64,000 nt of DNA. It comes from Diplonema japonicum (Eukaryota; Euglenozoa; Diplonemea; Diplonemida; Diplonemidae). The position numbers and the translations under genes are program-made. The stretch covers positions 434,001-498,000 of the forward strand of contig OZ025691.1 in the NCBI GenBank assembly GCA_964019335.1, written 5' to 3'. Below the pieces are notes generated by a model, which made no database searches, was not told where the DNA came from, and saw only the letters and a program-made list of their open reading frames with translations. Below, piece by piece: positions 42,917-53,184 of the stretch. Positions within the stretch are counted from its first letter, which is position 1; each line of letters begins with the position of its first letter.

Positions 42917-45900
42917 ATGGAGCGCAGGTCCCGGGCTGCGGGATATGCCGAGAGGCGGCAAATGGAACTCGTGCAGCGCAGTAGAAGCAAGCAAAAGACC
43001 GTCGCCTCCAAGAGGTCAAGACCAAGGACGCTGTCGCCACCTACTGCTTTGGGAGAGAAATTGAGCGCAGTGGTTCCCGCGAAGTCAGCCGAAAAGCTGA
43101 GTGTTGTAGAGAAGAACATCGCTGTGATTGACACGGTGAGGGTGCACCAGCAGAAGACAGAAGTTCTGTTCATCAGCGGCAATCTGCTGGACTCACTGGA
43201 TGGCATACAACAATTCTCCAACTTGCGCACCCTCTCAGCTGCCAGCAACTATCTGGCGTCGTTCGACTCCTTGAAAGCACTCTCACTGCTTCAAGGGCTA
43301 GAGGTCCTTAATCTTCAGAACAACCCTGTGACACAGCTCCCGTACTATCGGCTTCATGTTCTCGAAATGTGCCCACGGTTGACGACGCTGGACAACAAAG
43401 AGGTCAGCAAGGATAAGGCGCACATGGCCGACACTCTCCTGAAGGAAGAAGCTCTGCTTGACAGGATGTACGTCCAACACAGCCTCATCTTGAAGATGAC
43501 GAATGTGCTATCGAAGGTCGAGCTCCACGATGAGTTCCACACCATCTTAGAATCCAGGGGCGGCCCCAAGCAGCATCCTTCGACAGTGTCTTTAGAGCTC
43601 TTTTTCATCAGTGGCGCCGAGCTGTCCGTGTGGTACATGCCTCCCGAAGATGTGCTACCACAGCTACGTAGGCAGGTGCGCCGCTTGCGTCTCATCAGGA
43701 TGGCCTCGCACACCGCTGACAAAGAAGTGGATAACGCCCACGGCTGGGACATGGCTTACAACGAGGTTCTAGAAGAGCAATCGGCGCTGATCTCAAGCAT
43801 GTTCAGCCGGCTGCAGAAGGCGATATGCAAGTCGTACGGCGTGAGTCACCTGGAAGATGCCTCCAGTGTCCTTGCTGCTTTCAAGGAGCTCATCGGTGCT
43901 TTAAGTGCTAAGCACACTGATAACGAGCTGCTGAATGAATGGAAGCACTCGACGCCCCCGGTGACATCGCCCACATCTCTGCCTCCACAGCAGGCAGACC
44001 CGGGTACTCCCTTCGACACAATGCTCTCGGAAATACAGCACAACAATGAAAGGCAGCAGTTGGCTGAGCAGAAACACAAGAACAGGCTAGCGAAAACCCG
44101 AGCCCATGGAGACATGCACATGCACCAACCTCCTTCCTTGCCGTCCTCACGCGGAGTCTCGCCCAGGAGTACTGTCAGTATGCCAACAAGGAGCAGAATT
44201 GATGACAGGGAGAGCTCCTTGTCCCCTACAGCCTCCATTTTAGAGTTTGTGGAGCCAGAGCCTGTTATTCAGGCTGAGGTATCACAGCACATAGCTGACG
44301 AGCTACGACTGCAGCAGGTCAACACCGCACTCCGAAACAAGCTAGAGGAGTATCAGAGGTCCAACACAAGGAATGCTAACACAGCGAAACACTACAAAGC
44401 ACAGCTGCAGGAGGCGATGAAAAGGGAGTCCATGTTACATGCAAAGGTGGAAGACATGGAGATTGCACACGTTGAACAAATAGAAGTACTGCAGCAGACG
44501 ATCACGCAGTTAGAGCATAGCAGGGTGCAGTCTGAGGAGTCTGTCACCATGCAGATGGAGCATGTCAGAGTGCACGAGGTGCGACTAGAAGAGCTGGAGC
44601 GGGCACAACATACCATAGCAGCATTGCAACGTGACTGCGACTACTTGAGGCAGAAGGTAACGCAGTACAGGGACGAAGTGAGGATGAGGAGTGTGCCACG
44701 TGAAGAGGTCGCGCAAATTGAGGAATGCCCAAGTGAGGTTATCAGAATGGGCAACAGATGCCTGTTAAAACGAGTTTTTAAACGGTTCACAGCCATCGTG
44801 CGCCCCATGGTCTCCCAGAGGAATGCTTGCTACCTGTTGAAAGACGTCAGGTGTATTGGGAACATTAGGTCTGTAATGCTGCAGTGGCGGCGCCTTGCGA
44901 GGCAGGATGCATTTATCACTGAAGGGCGCAACTGGATGCAGCATACACTGAGGTTGAAGTACTTTAAGATGTGGTGCACGACTGCGTGTCGAAGAACCCT
45001 GAGCACCAAGAGAAGGGAAATAGAAAGTGCTTGGAACCATTGGGTGATGAAGAGTCAGCAGAGGAAGAGGGGGACAACCAGCAGTGGCGGCAGCAGCAGC
45101 ACGCCGATGGCACGACTGACGACTCCAACACCCACACCTCTCCCCTCGCCATCAAGGAGGGCACACGCACTGAGGCGCCATAAACCACTCAGGGAGCTCA
45201 CTTCGTCCGACGAGGAGATTAGCCACATAGACCCCTCAGGGAGGGTCTACAGCCCAGTCGAAGGGCACACCACAGCAGTACCGAAAAGAGGCTTGGTGCA
45301 TGTAGTCAAGCGAAGCAAGCATAAGGACATGAACCAAGCTGACAAGTACTACGAGGACAGCGAGAGCGATGGTGAAGGAGACTACATCGCACCGCCCGTG
45401 AACAATCGCAAAAAGTGTGCCCGTAGTATGCTCACGCAACAGGACATGTTCAGGAGGTGGCAAACGTACTGCTCCACGCAGCGCAGGAAGAACAAGTCCA
45501 TGGCAGCGCTGAAATGCTATACAAGGTCATTGAAGTCCACAACCTTCAACAGCTGGCGTGGCTCGACACGGATACAGGCACAAGAGAGGCTCGGACAACT
45601 CTCTGACCATTTCTCAGCTTGGAGAAAAGAATGCCATGATGCAAGGCAGCGACATGTGCAGTCGCATATGGCCCAGTCAATGCGCAAGATGCGGGAGTCA
45701 CGTCTGGTAGCAGCCATGATGGCGCAATGGATGCAGAAGATGAGACGCAGGGCACTGCTTGGTAGGATCGAGGAAAGCGCCGTAGAGATACTGACGAGGA
45801 AACGTGAGAAGGCAGTCTTCAGCAAGTGGAAGGCCGCTGGCATCAGACAGTTGTTAAGGCACAAGCACGACAAGTACCGTCTTGAGGAAGAGGTATTTTC

Positions 45901-45922
45901 TTTTTTTGCGGGCCGTTGCTAA
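42917..45922 (+). CDS. LRR and SFI1-like coiled-coil protein, centrosomal/basal-body candidate
   Basis: About 1,000 aa from ATG 42917. Four or so leucine-rich repeats (NLRTLSAASNYLASFDSL, LEVLNLQNNPVTQLP) with an LRR cap lie at about 75-170. A long coiled coil covers 440-590. From 610 on come at least eight SFI1-like repeats with an aromatic-x2-W core (VMLQWRRLA, YFKMWCTTA, MFRRWQTYC, TFNSWRG, HFSAWRK, VFSKWKA); SFI1 repeats bind centrin. The combination suggests a centriole or basal-body protein. The last codons may be spliced: a GTATTT..ATCATAG intron would place a TGA directly after LEEE. Both readings end the protein here. Confidence 0.8.
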   Translation: MERRSRAAGYAERRQMELVQRSRSKQKTVASKRSRPRTLSPPTALGEKLSAVVPAKSAEKLSVVEKNIAVIDTVRVHQQKTEVLFISGNLLDSLDGIQQFSNLRTLSAASNYLASFDSLKALSLLQGLEVLNLQNNPVTQLPYYRLHVLEMCPRLTTLDNKEVSKDKAHMADTLLKEEALLDRMYVQHSLILKMTNVLSKVELHDEFHTILESRGGPKQHPSTVSLELFFISGAELSVWYMPPEDVLPQLRRQVRRLRLIRMASHTADKEVDNAHGWDMAYNEVLEEQSALISSMFSRLQKAICKSYGVSHLEDASSVLAAFKELIGALSAKHTDNELLNEWKHSTPPVTSPTSLPPQQADPGTPFDTMLSEIQHNNERQQLAEQKHKNRLAKTRAHGDMHMHQPPSLPSSRGVSPRSTVSMPTRSRIDDRESSLSPTASILEFVEPEPVIQAEVSQHIADELRLQQVNTALRNKLEEYQRSNTRNANTAKHYKAQLQEAMKRESMLHAKVEDMEIAHVEQIEVLQQTITQLEHSRVQSEESVTMQMEHVRVHEVRLEELERAQHTIAALQRDCDYLRQKVTQYRDEVRMRSVPREEVAQIEECPSEVIRMGNRCLLKRVFKRFTAIVRPMVSQRNACYLLKDVRCIGNIRSVMLQWRRLARQDAFITEGRNWMQHTLRLKYFKMWCTTACRRTLSTKRREIESAWNHWVMKSQQRKRGTTSSGGSSSTPMARLTTPTPTPLPSPSRRAHALRRHKPLRELTSSDEEISHIDPSGRVYSPVEGHTTAVPKRGLVHVVKRSKHKDMNQADKYYEDSESDGEGDYIAPPVNNRKKCARSMLTQQDMFRRWQTYCSTQRRKNKSMAALKCYTRSLKSTTFNSWRGSTRIQAQERLGQLSDHFSAWRKECHDARQRHVQSHMAQSMRKMRESRLVAAMMAQWMQKMRRRALLGRIEESAVEILTRKREKAVFSKWKAAGIRQLLRHKHDKYRLEEEVFSFFAGRC

Positions 45923-46191
45923 CCACTTCGTTCCTATCATAGTGAATTTTTTTTTAATTGTTGTTTTTTGTTCAACGGCAGCAGGGCATTGTCCCATTTT
46001 TGCCCAGTACGTAACGACACCCCTATCGTGAGTTTGGGTAAGCAGGAAATCTGAGGCTGGTGCGAATAGCGAGCAGCGGATCTCGTGAGCCACCAGGAAT
46101 TGAAGTGGAGGTTCATGGCAAGGAACGCCATGATCCTCTTCCCGACCAATGAAGGGAACAATGGGAACTGAACGAAAGATGCCTCGAGAAG

Positions 46192-47837
46192 ATGCGGGGA
46201 GGATCTGGCAGCGGACACGTGCGTGGACGGGGCCTTGTCAAGGAGTATACTATACACGCCCTGCACTTGCAGCGACAAAAACAAGTCCCAAGGCCAGACA
46301 CTGTACAAGGTCTGCGGGGAGGATCTGGCAGCGGACACGTGCGTGGACGGGGCCTTGTCAAGGAGTATACTATACACGCCCTGCACTTGCAGCGACAAAA
46401 ACAAGTCCCAAGGCCAGACACTGTACAAGGTCTCGCACCATCAGTGGTTTGCCCACGGGCAAAAGGACGCAGCCCTCAGCAGAGGCAGGAGGAAATCAGA
46501 CGTAATTGTGGCACTTGCAAGCCAAGTGGGCAGCGACACCGGTCAACGCACACACCCCGGGTGAGAATCAGCCGGGTGCCGCTTCTGATTTTGGGGATCT
46601 TCACCTCCCTTTATCTCTTCCCTTTTCTGTTGTTAACTTTCCCTGTAATCTTATTTAACTTCACAGATCCTGGACCAAAAGGAGAAAGTCACCACTCTGG
46701 GCCTCTCGAACATGAGGCTTGTAGACAGCTTGTCTGAGGTAAGAACATTAACAATAGCAACGACACCAACAGGCTGTAAACAAAGCAGTCAGTCTTGAAG
46801 TGGACCTTGAGGCACGCAATACGGAGTTACAGGAGTTGTCAAAGGTGTGAAAGTTGTACCCTACCTTACACCACAGGACTTAAACACCTGCCAAGCGTCG
46901 AAGCGAGCGCTCAACAGCAAGATGCTTGGGGTACAGCACGAGTGCAAAGAGCGCGATATTAGGGTATGCACAAGCTAGCAATCCATGTCACACAGCTGGG
47001 CGTCATGCGGGAGGAGCTGATGCTCGGAGAGCATAAGGTGACCCAGCACCAAGCAGAGCAGCTGCTAGCAGAACAGGGTGCCGTTAAAACTATAGAAGAG
47101 CTTTCATCAGAGCTAAAGGAAAAGCAGGTATACCGACAAGGCAAACCATCCATTTCTAACCATTCTTTTGCAGGGCGGCATCAATGTGCTGCACCAGCAG
47201 CTGCGAGGCACACAGAAGCAGCTTGATCTGGCACATGAAACGGGAGCAACAACGACAGACGCGATGTTGAAGCTGACATCACAGCTCAGGAAGACAGTGA
47301 AGGACCAGGAGGAGGTGATCTGCAGTCTGGATGTGGAGAGGACGCAGCAAGTATGAAAGGGATTGATGGGTAATCGACTTTTTGTTTTCATAGGACAAGG
47401 CGCAAGAGGCATTCCAGAAGGAGTTATTAGTAGCACAGCAAAAGATAGCAGAAGGGCAGCAGGAGAGGAACGCATATATTCGTCAGCAGCAAGATAGGAT
47501 GCACAACTTGAAGCAGCAAGTGATGAGATCAGAAGTTGCCCTGGACACCCAAAAGGCTGAAACATCCGCGCACTCTTTTCAAGTTAAAAAGCTTGAGCAC
47601 GAGTTGCACCTCATGGAAGACAGAGCAATCCCTTCCCCCAGTGACGATGGGGTGACGTCCCCGATGCAGTACTCCTACGCCCACACAGACACTTCTGGTG
47701 AAGTAGAAGAGCTTCTCAAGCGCGCTAGAACCGCCAAGGAGCAGCTATCGAAGCGAGAGAGTGATCTCCGCAAGCAGGGCGCCGAAGCACTTATCAGAAG
47801 CTCAACACACGGCCTCCGCACGCCAGCAGATCAATGA
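46192..47837 (+). CDS. Coiled-coil protein of seven exons (first exon tentative)
   Basis: Six exons are well supported: 46667-46738, 46773-46844, 46877-46963, 46996-47127, 47174-47350 and 47394-47837. All are joined in phase 0 by introns of 32-46 nt and all encode heptad-type coiled coil (for example EARNTELQELSK, QLLAEQGAVKTIEELSSELK). The first exon (46192-46560) is tentative: its frame is phase-compatible with the GTGAG..CACAG splice to 46667, but all three frames are open across the tandem duplication there. About 450 aa in this model. It could instead be the 3' part of the upstream LRR/SFI1-like gene. No catalytic motif; scaffold role likely. Confidence 0.6.
46193..46432 (+). repeat. Perfect 120-bp tandem duplication
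   Basis: Copies 46193-46312 and 46313-46432 are identical at every base. The unit is a multiple of three, so each copy adds 40 residues in whichever frame is translated. Perfect identity points to a very recent event or to an assembly artefact. Confidence 0.98.
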
Positions 47838-47928
47838 TCTATAGATTTGTACCAGTTATTAGTTAGATTAAGTAGAGTTATTCATTATACTGGTGCGTAG
47901 TAACTTCCACACTAGATCATCAATCAAG

Positions 47929-50295
47929 ATGAGGACACTTGAAGCGGGAGCGAAGAAGAAGAAGAAGCCGGCGGCAAAGAAGAGTGCAAAGAAGCCGGCG
48001 GCAAAAAAGGAAAGCAAACCGAAGGATGAAAGGTTCAGCTCTAGGTTCACGGACCCGCGATTCGGGTACGGCAAGAAGGAGGAAAAAGAAGAGACGGGAA
48101 AAAAGGTTATTACGGAGAAGGATGACCGTTTCTCTCTGAGCAAGTTCAGGGGGAGGGCCGTAGACAGTCGGGGTGTGCCTCTGCAGAAGGAGAAGGTACA
48201 GAAAAGGGACCTGACTTCAATGGTATGCTTAAAGGAAATACTGTCACACCATTGCAGAAAGAACCTAAGAGCATCTCTGGGTACTACAAGCAGCTGCGAA
48301 AGAACCAAGGTCAGGAGGTAGAGAGCGACGAAGAGGACTTCGAGGAGGCGTCTCTCTCGCAGGCCGATGACAGCGCAAGCTCAGGCAGCACCGACGACAT
48401 TGAGGAAGCGTCACTGGGCTCGGTATGTCACTGTAACAGCCCACCACACCTGACTACAGGATATCTACGAAGAAAACAACAACGAGCTCACAGAAGACGC
48501 CAGCAAAAGACTTGCGTTGCGAAACTGCGACTGGGACAACATGGACGCGAACCACATTTATGCACTGATGCAGTCCTTCACCCCGATGGGGGGCGCTCTC
48601 ATCAATGTGAAGATCTTCACATCAGAGCTAGGAAAAGAGCAGCTCGAAAGGGAGATGACACGAGGGCCAAACCTGTGGGTGAAGCCTGGTGAAGAAGAAG
48701 AAGGAGAAGAGGAAGAGGAAGAGGGTGAGGAAGAAGGGGCGGAATTGAAGCCCATGAGTGACGATGAGGGCAATGATGAGGATGAAGAAGACGAAGAGTT
48801 GGAGGGGTTCGAGCAAGAGGACTCGAAGGTACGCACGGAGATCGGCACCGACGGTGAGCGTTTCTCCGAGAACAGATACAGAAGGTACGAAATACAGCGT
48901 CTGAAGTACTTCTACGCCATCGTCGAGTTCGACGGCCCCGAGACGGCAGCACATGTGTACAGGGAGTGCGATGGGACTGAAATCGAGCGCAGCGGTACTG
49001 TCTTCGACCTCAGCTTTGTGCCCGATGAGATGGTATGAGCATTCACTTGCACCACTGGCACAGGATTTCGAGGATGAGCCTAAGGATTCCTGCAGCCAGC
49101 TTGTTCGTGGATTCAAAGCAAACACGCACTTCGTCACAAACGCGCTTCAGAACTCCCGATTTGCTATTTCGTGGGACCAGACGGACCTGAAAAGAAAACA
49201 GGTGTGCACTGCAAGAATAAACACACGGCAAGCAGGCCATCAACGCGCTGTTCACGGAAGACAACGATGACGACCTTGACGCGTACCTAGCGCCTTGTGT
49301 GTCTTCAGATGAAGAGGAGGGAGCGGTCCCTAGCAAGGAAAAGGTATGGGGTTTCTTAGATCATAATCACCTTGCAGGTGCGAGCCATCAGGAGCAAGTA
49401 TGCATGCCTGTTCGAGAGCTTAGGTGGACTTTCAGCGGATAAGCCTGTTGAAGGTGCTGACGAGGGCGAAGAAGAGGGAGAAGAAGGTGAGGACGAGAGT
49501 GGCAGCGAGGAGGAGGGCGTGCAAGCCGTGTGGAGCGACTCGGATGATATGGACCCAGAGGAGGCTGCAAAGATCCAAGCAGATCTTGAGGCGATGGAGA
49601 GCGGGGCGGAAGGTGAAGAGGGCGAAGGGGAGGTCTCTGGGAACATGTCGTCAACCATACACATTGGAGCAAAGGAAGGTTCCAAGAACCTGAAGGACGT
49701 GCTGAAGGTGAAGAAGGACAGGGAGGGCGAGACGATCTGGGAGAAGCGATTGAGGAAAAAGAAGGAAAACAGGAAAATGGCCAAGAAGGAGAGAGCGAGT
49801 GGGAGAATGGAACAAGAAGATGACGAAGCGAGTGAAGAGGTGGCGGAAAACAAGAAGAAGATCAAGGAGGCGTTGGGTGACGATGCTGTGGAGGTGGAGG
49901 AGAAGCAGAGAGTGCGAAAGAAGGACAAGCGAAAGGCACACAAGGCAAAGAAGGTTGCAGAAGCAGCTGCTGAGAGGGAGAGCAAGAAGAATGAACGCAA
50001 CAAGATGCTTGAAGTGCCGTCTAAGAAGGAAGCTGCCAAGAAGCCTGAGAAGCAGAATGTGGAAAGCAAGTTTGCCTCGAGGTTCGGTAAGCTCGCCGAC
50101 CCTCGCTTCATGGTGGACCCCAGCCACCCTAAGTCCAAAGACACCAAAGCCATGCAGGAGCTTGTCACCGCTGCCAGGGAAACAAAGAAAAGGAAACGCC
50201 AGGAGGTCGCACAGCCATCGGAGGATCAGACCAATGAAGCATCAGACCTCCTCAGCAAGGTCAGCTATTTCAAGAAGAAGGCAAAACAAGAGTAG
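47929..50295 (+). CDS. ESF1: ESF1 nucleolar pre-rRNA processing protein
   Basis: Six exons, 47929-48222, 48258-48422, 48460-49032, 49064-49201, 49236-49343 and 49378-50295, all joined in phase 0 by introns of 31-37 nt; 731 aa (the family is 600-850). ESF1 acts in the nucleolus in 18S rRNA maturation. Family motifs are RLALRNCDWDNMDANHIYAL, FTPMGGALINVKIFTSELGK, YEIQRLKYFYAIVEFDGPET, YRECDGTEIERSG.VFDLSF and a C-terminal SRFGKLADPRFMVDPSHP. Acidic (E/D) and Lys-rich blocks alternate, as in other nucleolar proteins. The N-terminus is Lys/Ala-rich and nucleolar-signal-like. Confidence 0.94.
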
Positions 50296-50373
50296 TATTT
50301 CCCATAATGTATCAAAAGATCAAGTTTATTTTTTGTCTTTATGTTATACTTTGACCCTTTCCCAGGAGACAAG

Positions 50374-51304
50374 ATGGGCAAGGCATCAAAAGACAAGCGG
50401 GATATCTATTACAGAAAGGCGAAAGAGGAGGGATGGAGGGCCAGGAGTGCGTACAAACTGCTGCAGGTGTGAAATAAAAGATTCTCGTAGCCAAAACAAC
50501 ACAGGTGAACGAGCAGTTTAATGTGTTCGGTGGTGTGGAACGGGTGGTGGACCTCTGCGCGGCTCCGGGGTCATGGTCGCAGGTGTTGTCGAGGGAACTG
50601 CGAAAAGGGAAGAAAGAGGGTGATGAGGTCGCACACGTGGTGAGCGTTGACCTGCAGGAGATGGCACCTATCGAAGGGGTACACATATTGCAAGGAGATA
50701 TCACAGAAGAGGCTACAGCCTCAGCGATAGTGGAGGCCTTAGGGGGACAGAAAGCTGACCTTGTGGTGTCAGATGGTGCGCCCGATGTGACTGGGATGCA
50801 CGACTTGGATGAGTACGTGCAGCTGCAGCTTGTTCTTGCTGCGCTAAACATCACGAACTGCGTCCTGCGGCCTGGAGGTACCTTTGTGGCTAAGATCTTC
50901 AGGGGCCGCTCCACCGAGCTCCTCTACACGCAGCTCCGTTGCTTTTTCAGTAACGTCACAACAGCAAAGCCGAAGTCAAGCAGAAACCAGTCCGCAGAAG
51001 CCTTCATAGTCTGCCAAGGACACTCTCTCCCCAAGGGTTATAACCCCATCGATGTGCTCATCAACCCCATGCACAACGCTGCCTACGACTCTCTCTCGTC
51101 CGAGGCCGCCGGTGACACAAGAAAGGTGATCCCCTTCATTGCATGTGGAGATCTGTCAGCGTATGTTACGTTCTCTTTTTTGCACCTTCTCGCAGGTACG
51201 ACTCGGAGCAGGCTCACGCAGTCTCAACAGCAACATTACCCCCGGTGGCCCCCCCCGTGGACCCTCCGTACAAAGAGGCGCTTGATATTCAGAGAGGCGC
51301 GTAG
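50374..51304 (+). CDS. FTSJ1: tRNA 2'-O-ribose methyltransferase, TRM7/FTSJ1 type
   Basis: Three exons, 50374-50466, 50505-51160 and 51196-51304 (phase 0 then phase 2), 285 aa, normal for the family. TRM7/FTSJ1 methylates positions 32 and 34 of the tRNA anticodon loop. The RrmJ-like catalytic tetrad K-D-K-E is visible: Lys in RSAYKL (residue 28), Asp in SDGAPDVTG, Lys in FVAKIFRG and Glu in AEAFIVCQG. The SAM site is [13 protein letters not shown]. The end [16 protein letters not shown]...PPYKEAL matches TRM7 and is restored only by removing the second intron. Confidence 0.95.
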
Positions 51305-51392
51305 GGACATATGGAGGTGGTAGCTTGTCAGTTACGTCACAAAGATTTTAAAATGCGCAGAGTGTAAAAAGATATCACAGTGACAATGTAAA

Positions 51393-52093
51393 ATGAGCGG
51401 GAAGGTTAAAATAGATGGCAAACGTACTGTGGTGGTGTTGGGGTTGATGGAAACGGCACGCTGGGAGGACCTTGCGTGGCAAATGGAGTACCATGGTGTG
51501 GTGGAGTACCATGATGAGTACATGGACCCACGGTCGCCGGGGGATAAGATCTTTGTTGTGATGTTCGCTACGCGAGAGGGGGCTGAGAATGCCCTCCTCA
51601 TGTCGGACACTGATCACGAAGGCCGCACGATGATTGTCTCCTCCGTCAAGGTGGGCGTCGCGCCTGTAACAGTCAACGACGTGAAGCAAGGTGTTAATGT
51701 CCAGCTGCAGCCTTTGCTACAGCTGAACTACGAGCCTCAGCAAACTGGCGCGTCAGATAAAGACAGCGGTATGCCAATCATGTTGCACTGTACGACCAAT
51801 ATAGAAACCTCGGTGAGATTAACAAAGAAAAAGAAGAAAAAGAAGAAAGACAAAAGCAACGACCTCTTGGAGAAAGGTCTGACTGAGTTCATGACGTGGA
51901 AGCCTCAGAGGCAGCTGCAGACAGCTGGGGCATGCATGTTGGCCGCGGCAGGTATGTTTATCATATTCTGAAGGAAAAAAAAAACTTCTGCGCAGCATTC
52001 ACGGCAGTGACGTCGAAGAATGTGAAAAACAGGAAGAGTGAGACGGAGCAGGGGTTCAAAATGCTTTCACGGGAATTGAACAAGTTAGTATAG
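51393..52093 (+). CDS. RRM-like protein, unrecognised family
   Basis: Three exons, 51393-51768, 51805-51951 and 51996-52093 (both introns phase 1), 206 aa. Residues about 10-95 fit an RRM: TVVVLGLMETARWEDLAWQM resembles RNP2 plus helix 1 and DKIFVVMFATREGAENALLM resembles RNP1 plus helix 2. A Lys-rich block (TKKKKKKKKDK) and a helical tail follow. The first intron is 36 nt, stop-free and in frame, so a 12-residue longer isoform would also be readable. The gene stops 52 bp before another RRM gene. Confidence 0.7.
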
Positions 52094-52145
52094 AGGATCT
52101 TTTTAAACACGTACCTCTTTTCGATTGCTATTCAAGGAATACACT

Positions 52146-53041
52146 ATGGGTTTTGAGCCTGACCAGCCTGTGGCGCCTCCTGCGCCCATCGTACCGGAGC
52201 CCGTTGCGGTGGCTGGTGAACCGGAGCCTGAGACTGCTCCTGTGTCTGAGGCACCTGTGGTGGCGGCTGCGCCACAGCCTGTGGTGGCACCGAGTGCCGT
52301 TGGTCGAAGCGTGGCTGTGACGGGCCTGTCGCAGAATGTGACGCCTGCCATGGTTGAAGAATTCATGCTCTTCTGTGGTGAGGTTGAGAAAGTAGAGATC
52401 AAGCCTGACTCCAGCGCACAGCACTGCTTCTTAGCCATTGTCATTTTCGCCGACGCTACTTCTGTCGAGGATGGTATGCATACCGCCATTTCACCACTTC
52501 TCACACAGCCCTCATTCTGACCGGTGCCGTAGTGGGTGACAGCACCGTCACCATCTCCAACCTCGACATTGTGAATAGTGACCCCGATGCCTATGATGTG
52601 GTTGCTGAAAAGTATATGCACACAAACATAACACGAACCATCAACCCAGAGCCACCAAGGCCTCCGACATGGTGCAGAAGGTGATCAAGGCGGGGTACAT
52701 TAATGGCACAGCACTTGCCGGCGAAATCAAAGCCAAGGCAGTGGCGCTCGATGAAAAGCACAAAATTGTTGACAAGACAAAAGGTATGCTGTCTTTCATC
52801 AAAACGTGCCATATAAGCCAAACCACAGAAGCCGACATTCCTGGAAAGGCCAAAGCCGTTGCAGGCGCTGTTGGTTCGTATGGTGTTGCAGTGAAGGATA
52901 AGATTACCGGGAAGCCAAGAGACTATACTGAAGAGGAGAAGCAAGAGTTTATTAACGCTGGCAGCCGTCAGTGGTATGTCCATTTGCCTCGCTCATGTTC
53001 ACAGGACGCAAAACACGGCTTCGACGCAGCCCCAGTGGTGA
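52146..53041 (+). CDS. BPA1/Vip1-like RRM protein
   Basis: Five exons, 52146-52473, 52509-52611, 52650-52783, 52829-52973 and 53005-53041, 248 aa. An Ala/Pro-rich N-terminus precedes an RRM (SVAVTGLSQNVTPAMVEEFM, then FADATSVEDALILTGAVVG after splicing). The C-terminal half is a Lys/Ala helical region (TKASDMVQKVIKAGYINGTA, ALDEKHKI) with the order seen in plant BPA1 (binding partner of ACD11) and fission-yeast Vip1. The third intron (45 nt) is stop-free and in frame. The last splice leads to a short 11-codon exon ending at TGA; if it is not used, the frame runs on to 53058. Confidence 0.8.
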
Positions 53042-53184
53042 AGAGCATTCGTGACTAGCCTATTTTTTGTCCGTTCATTCTCGAACGATGACCTAGCCAG
53101 TGTGTGTAAGGGCTTTGATGTATTCGAACCCGCAGGCTTTAGTACCTTTGCAGAAGCGATCACTACAGGTAAGATCTATCAAAG

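Noticed and set aside
46149-46505. Alternative frames across the 120-bp duplication, one with a Cys-rich repeat CGEDLAADTC
   Set aside because: Open only because the duplication happens to lack stops in any frame. Neither alternative frame can be joined in phase to the supported exon at 46667, so the third frame was preferred, with low confidence.
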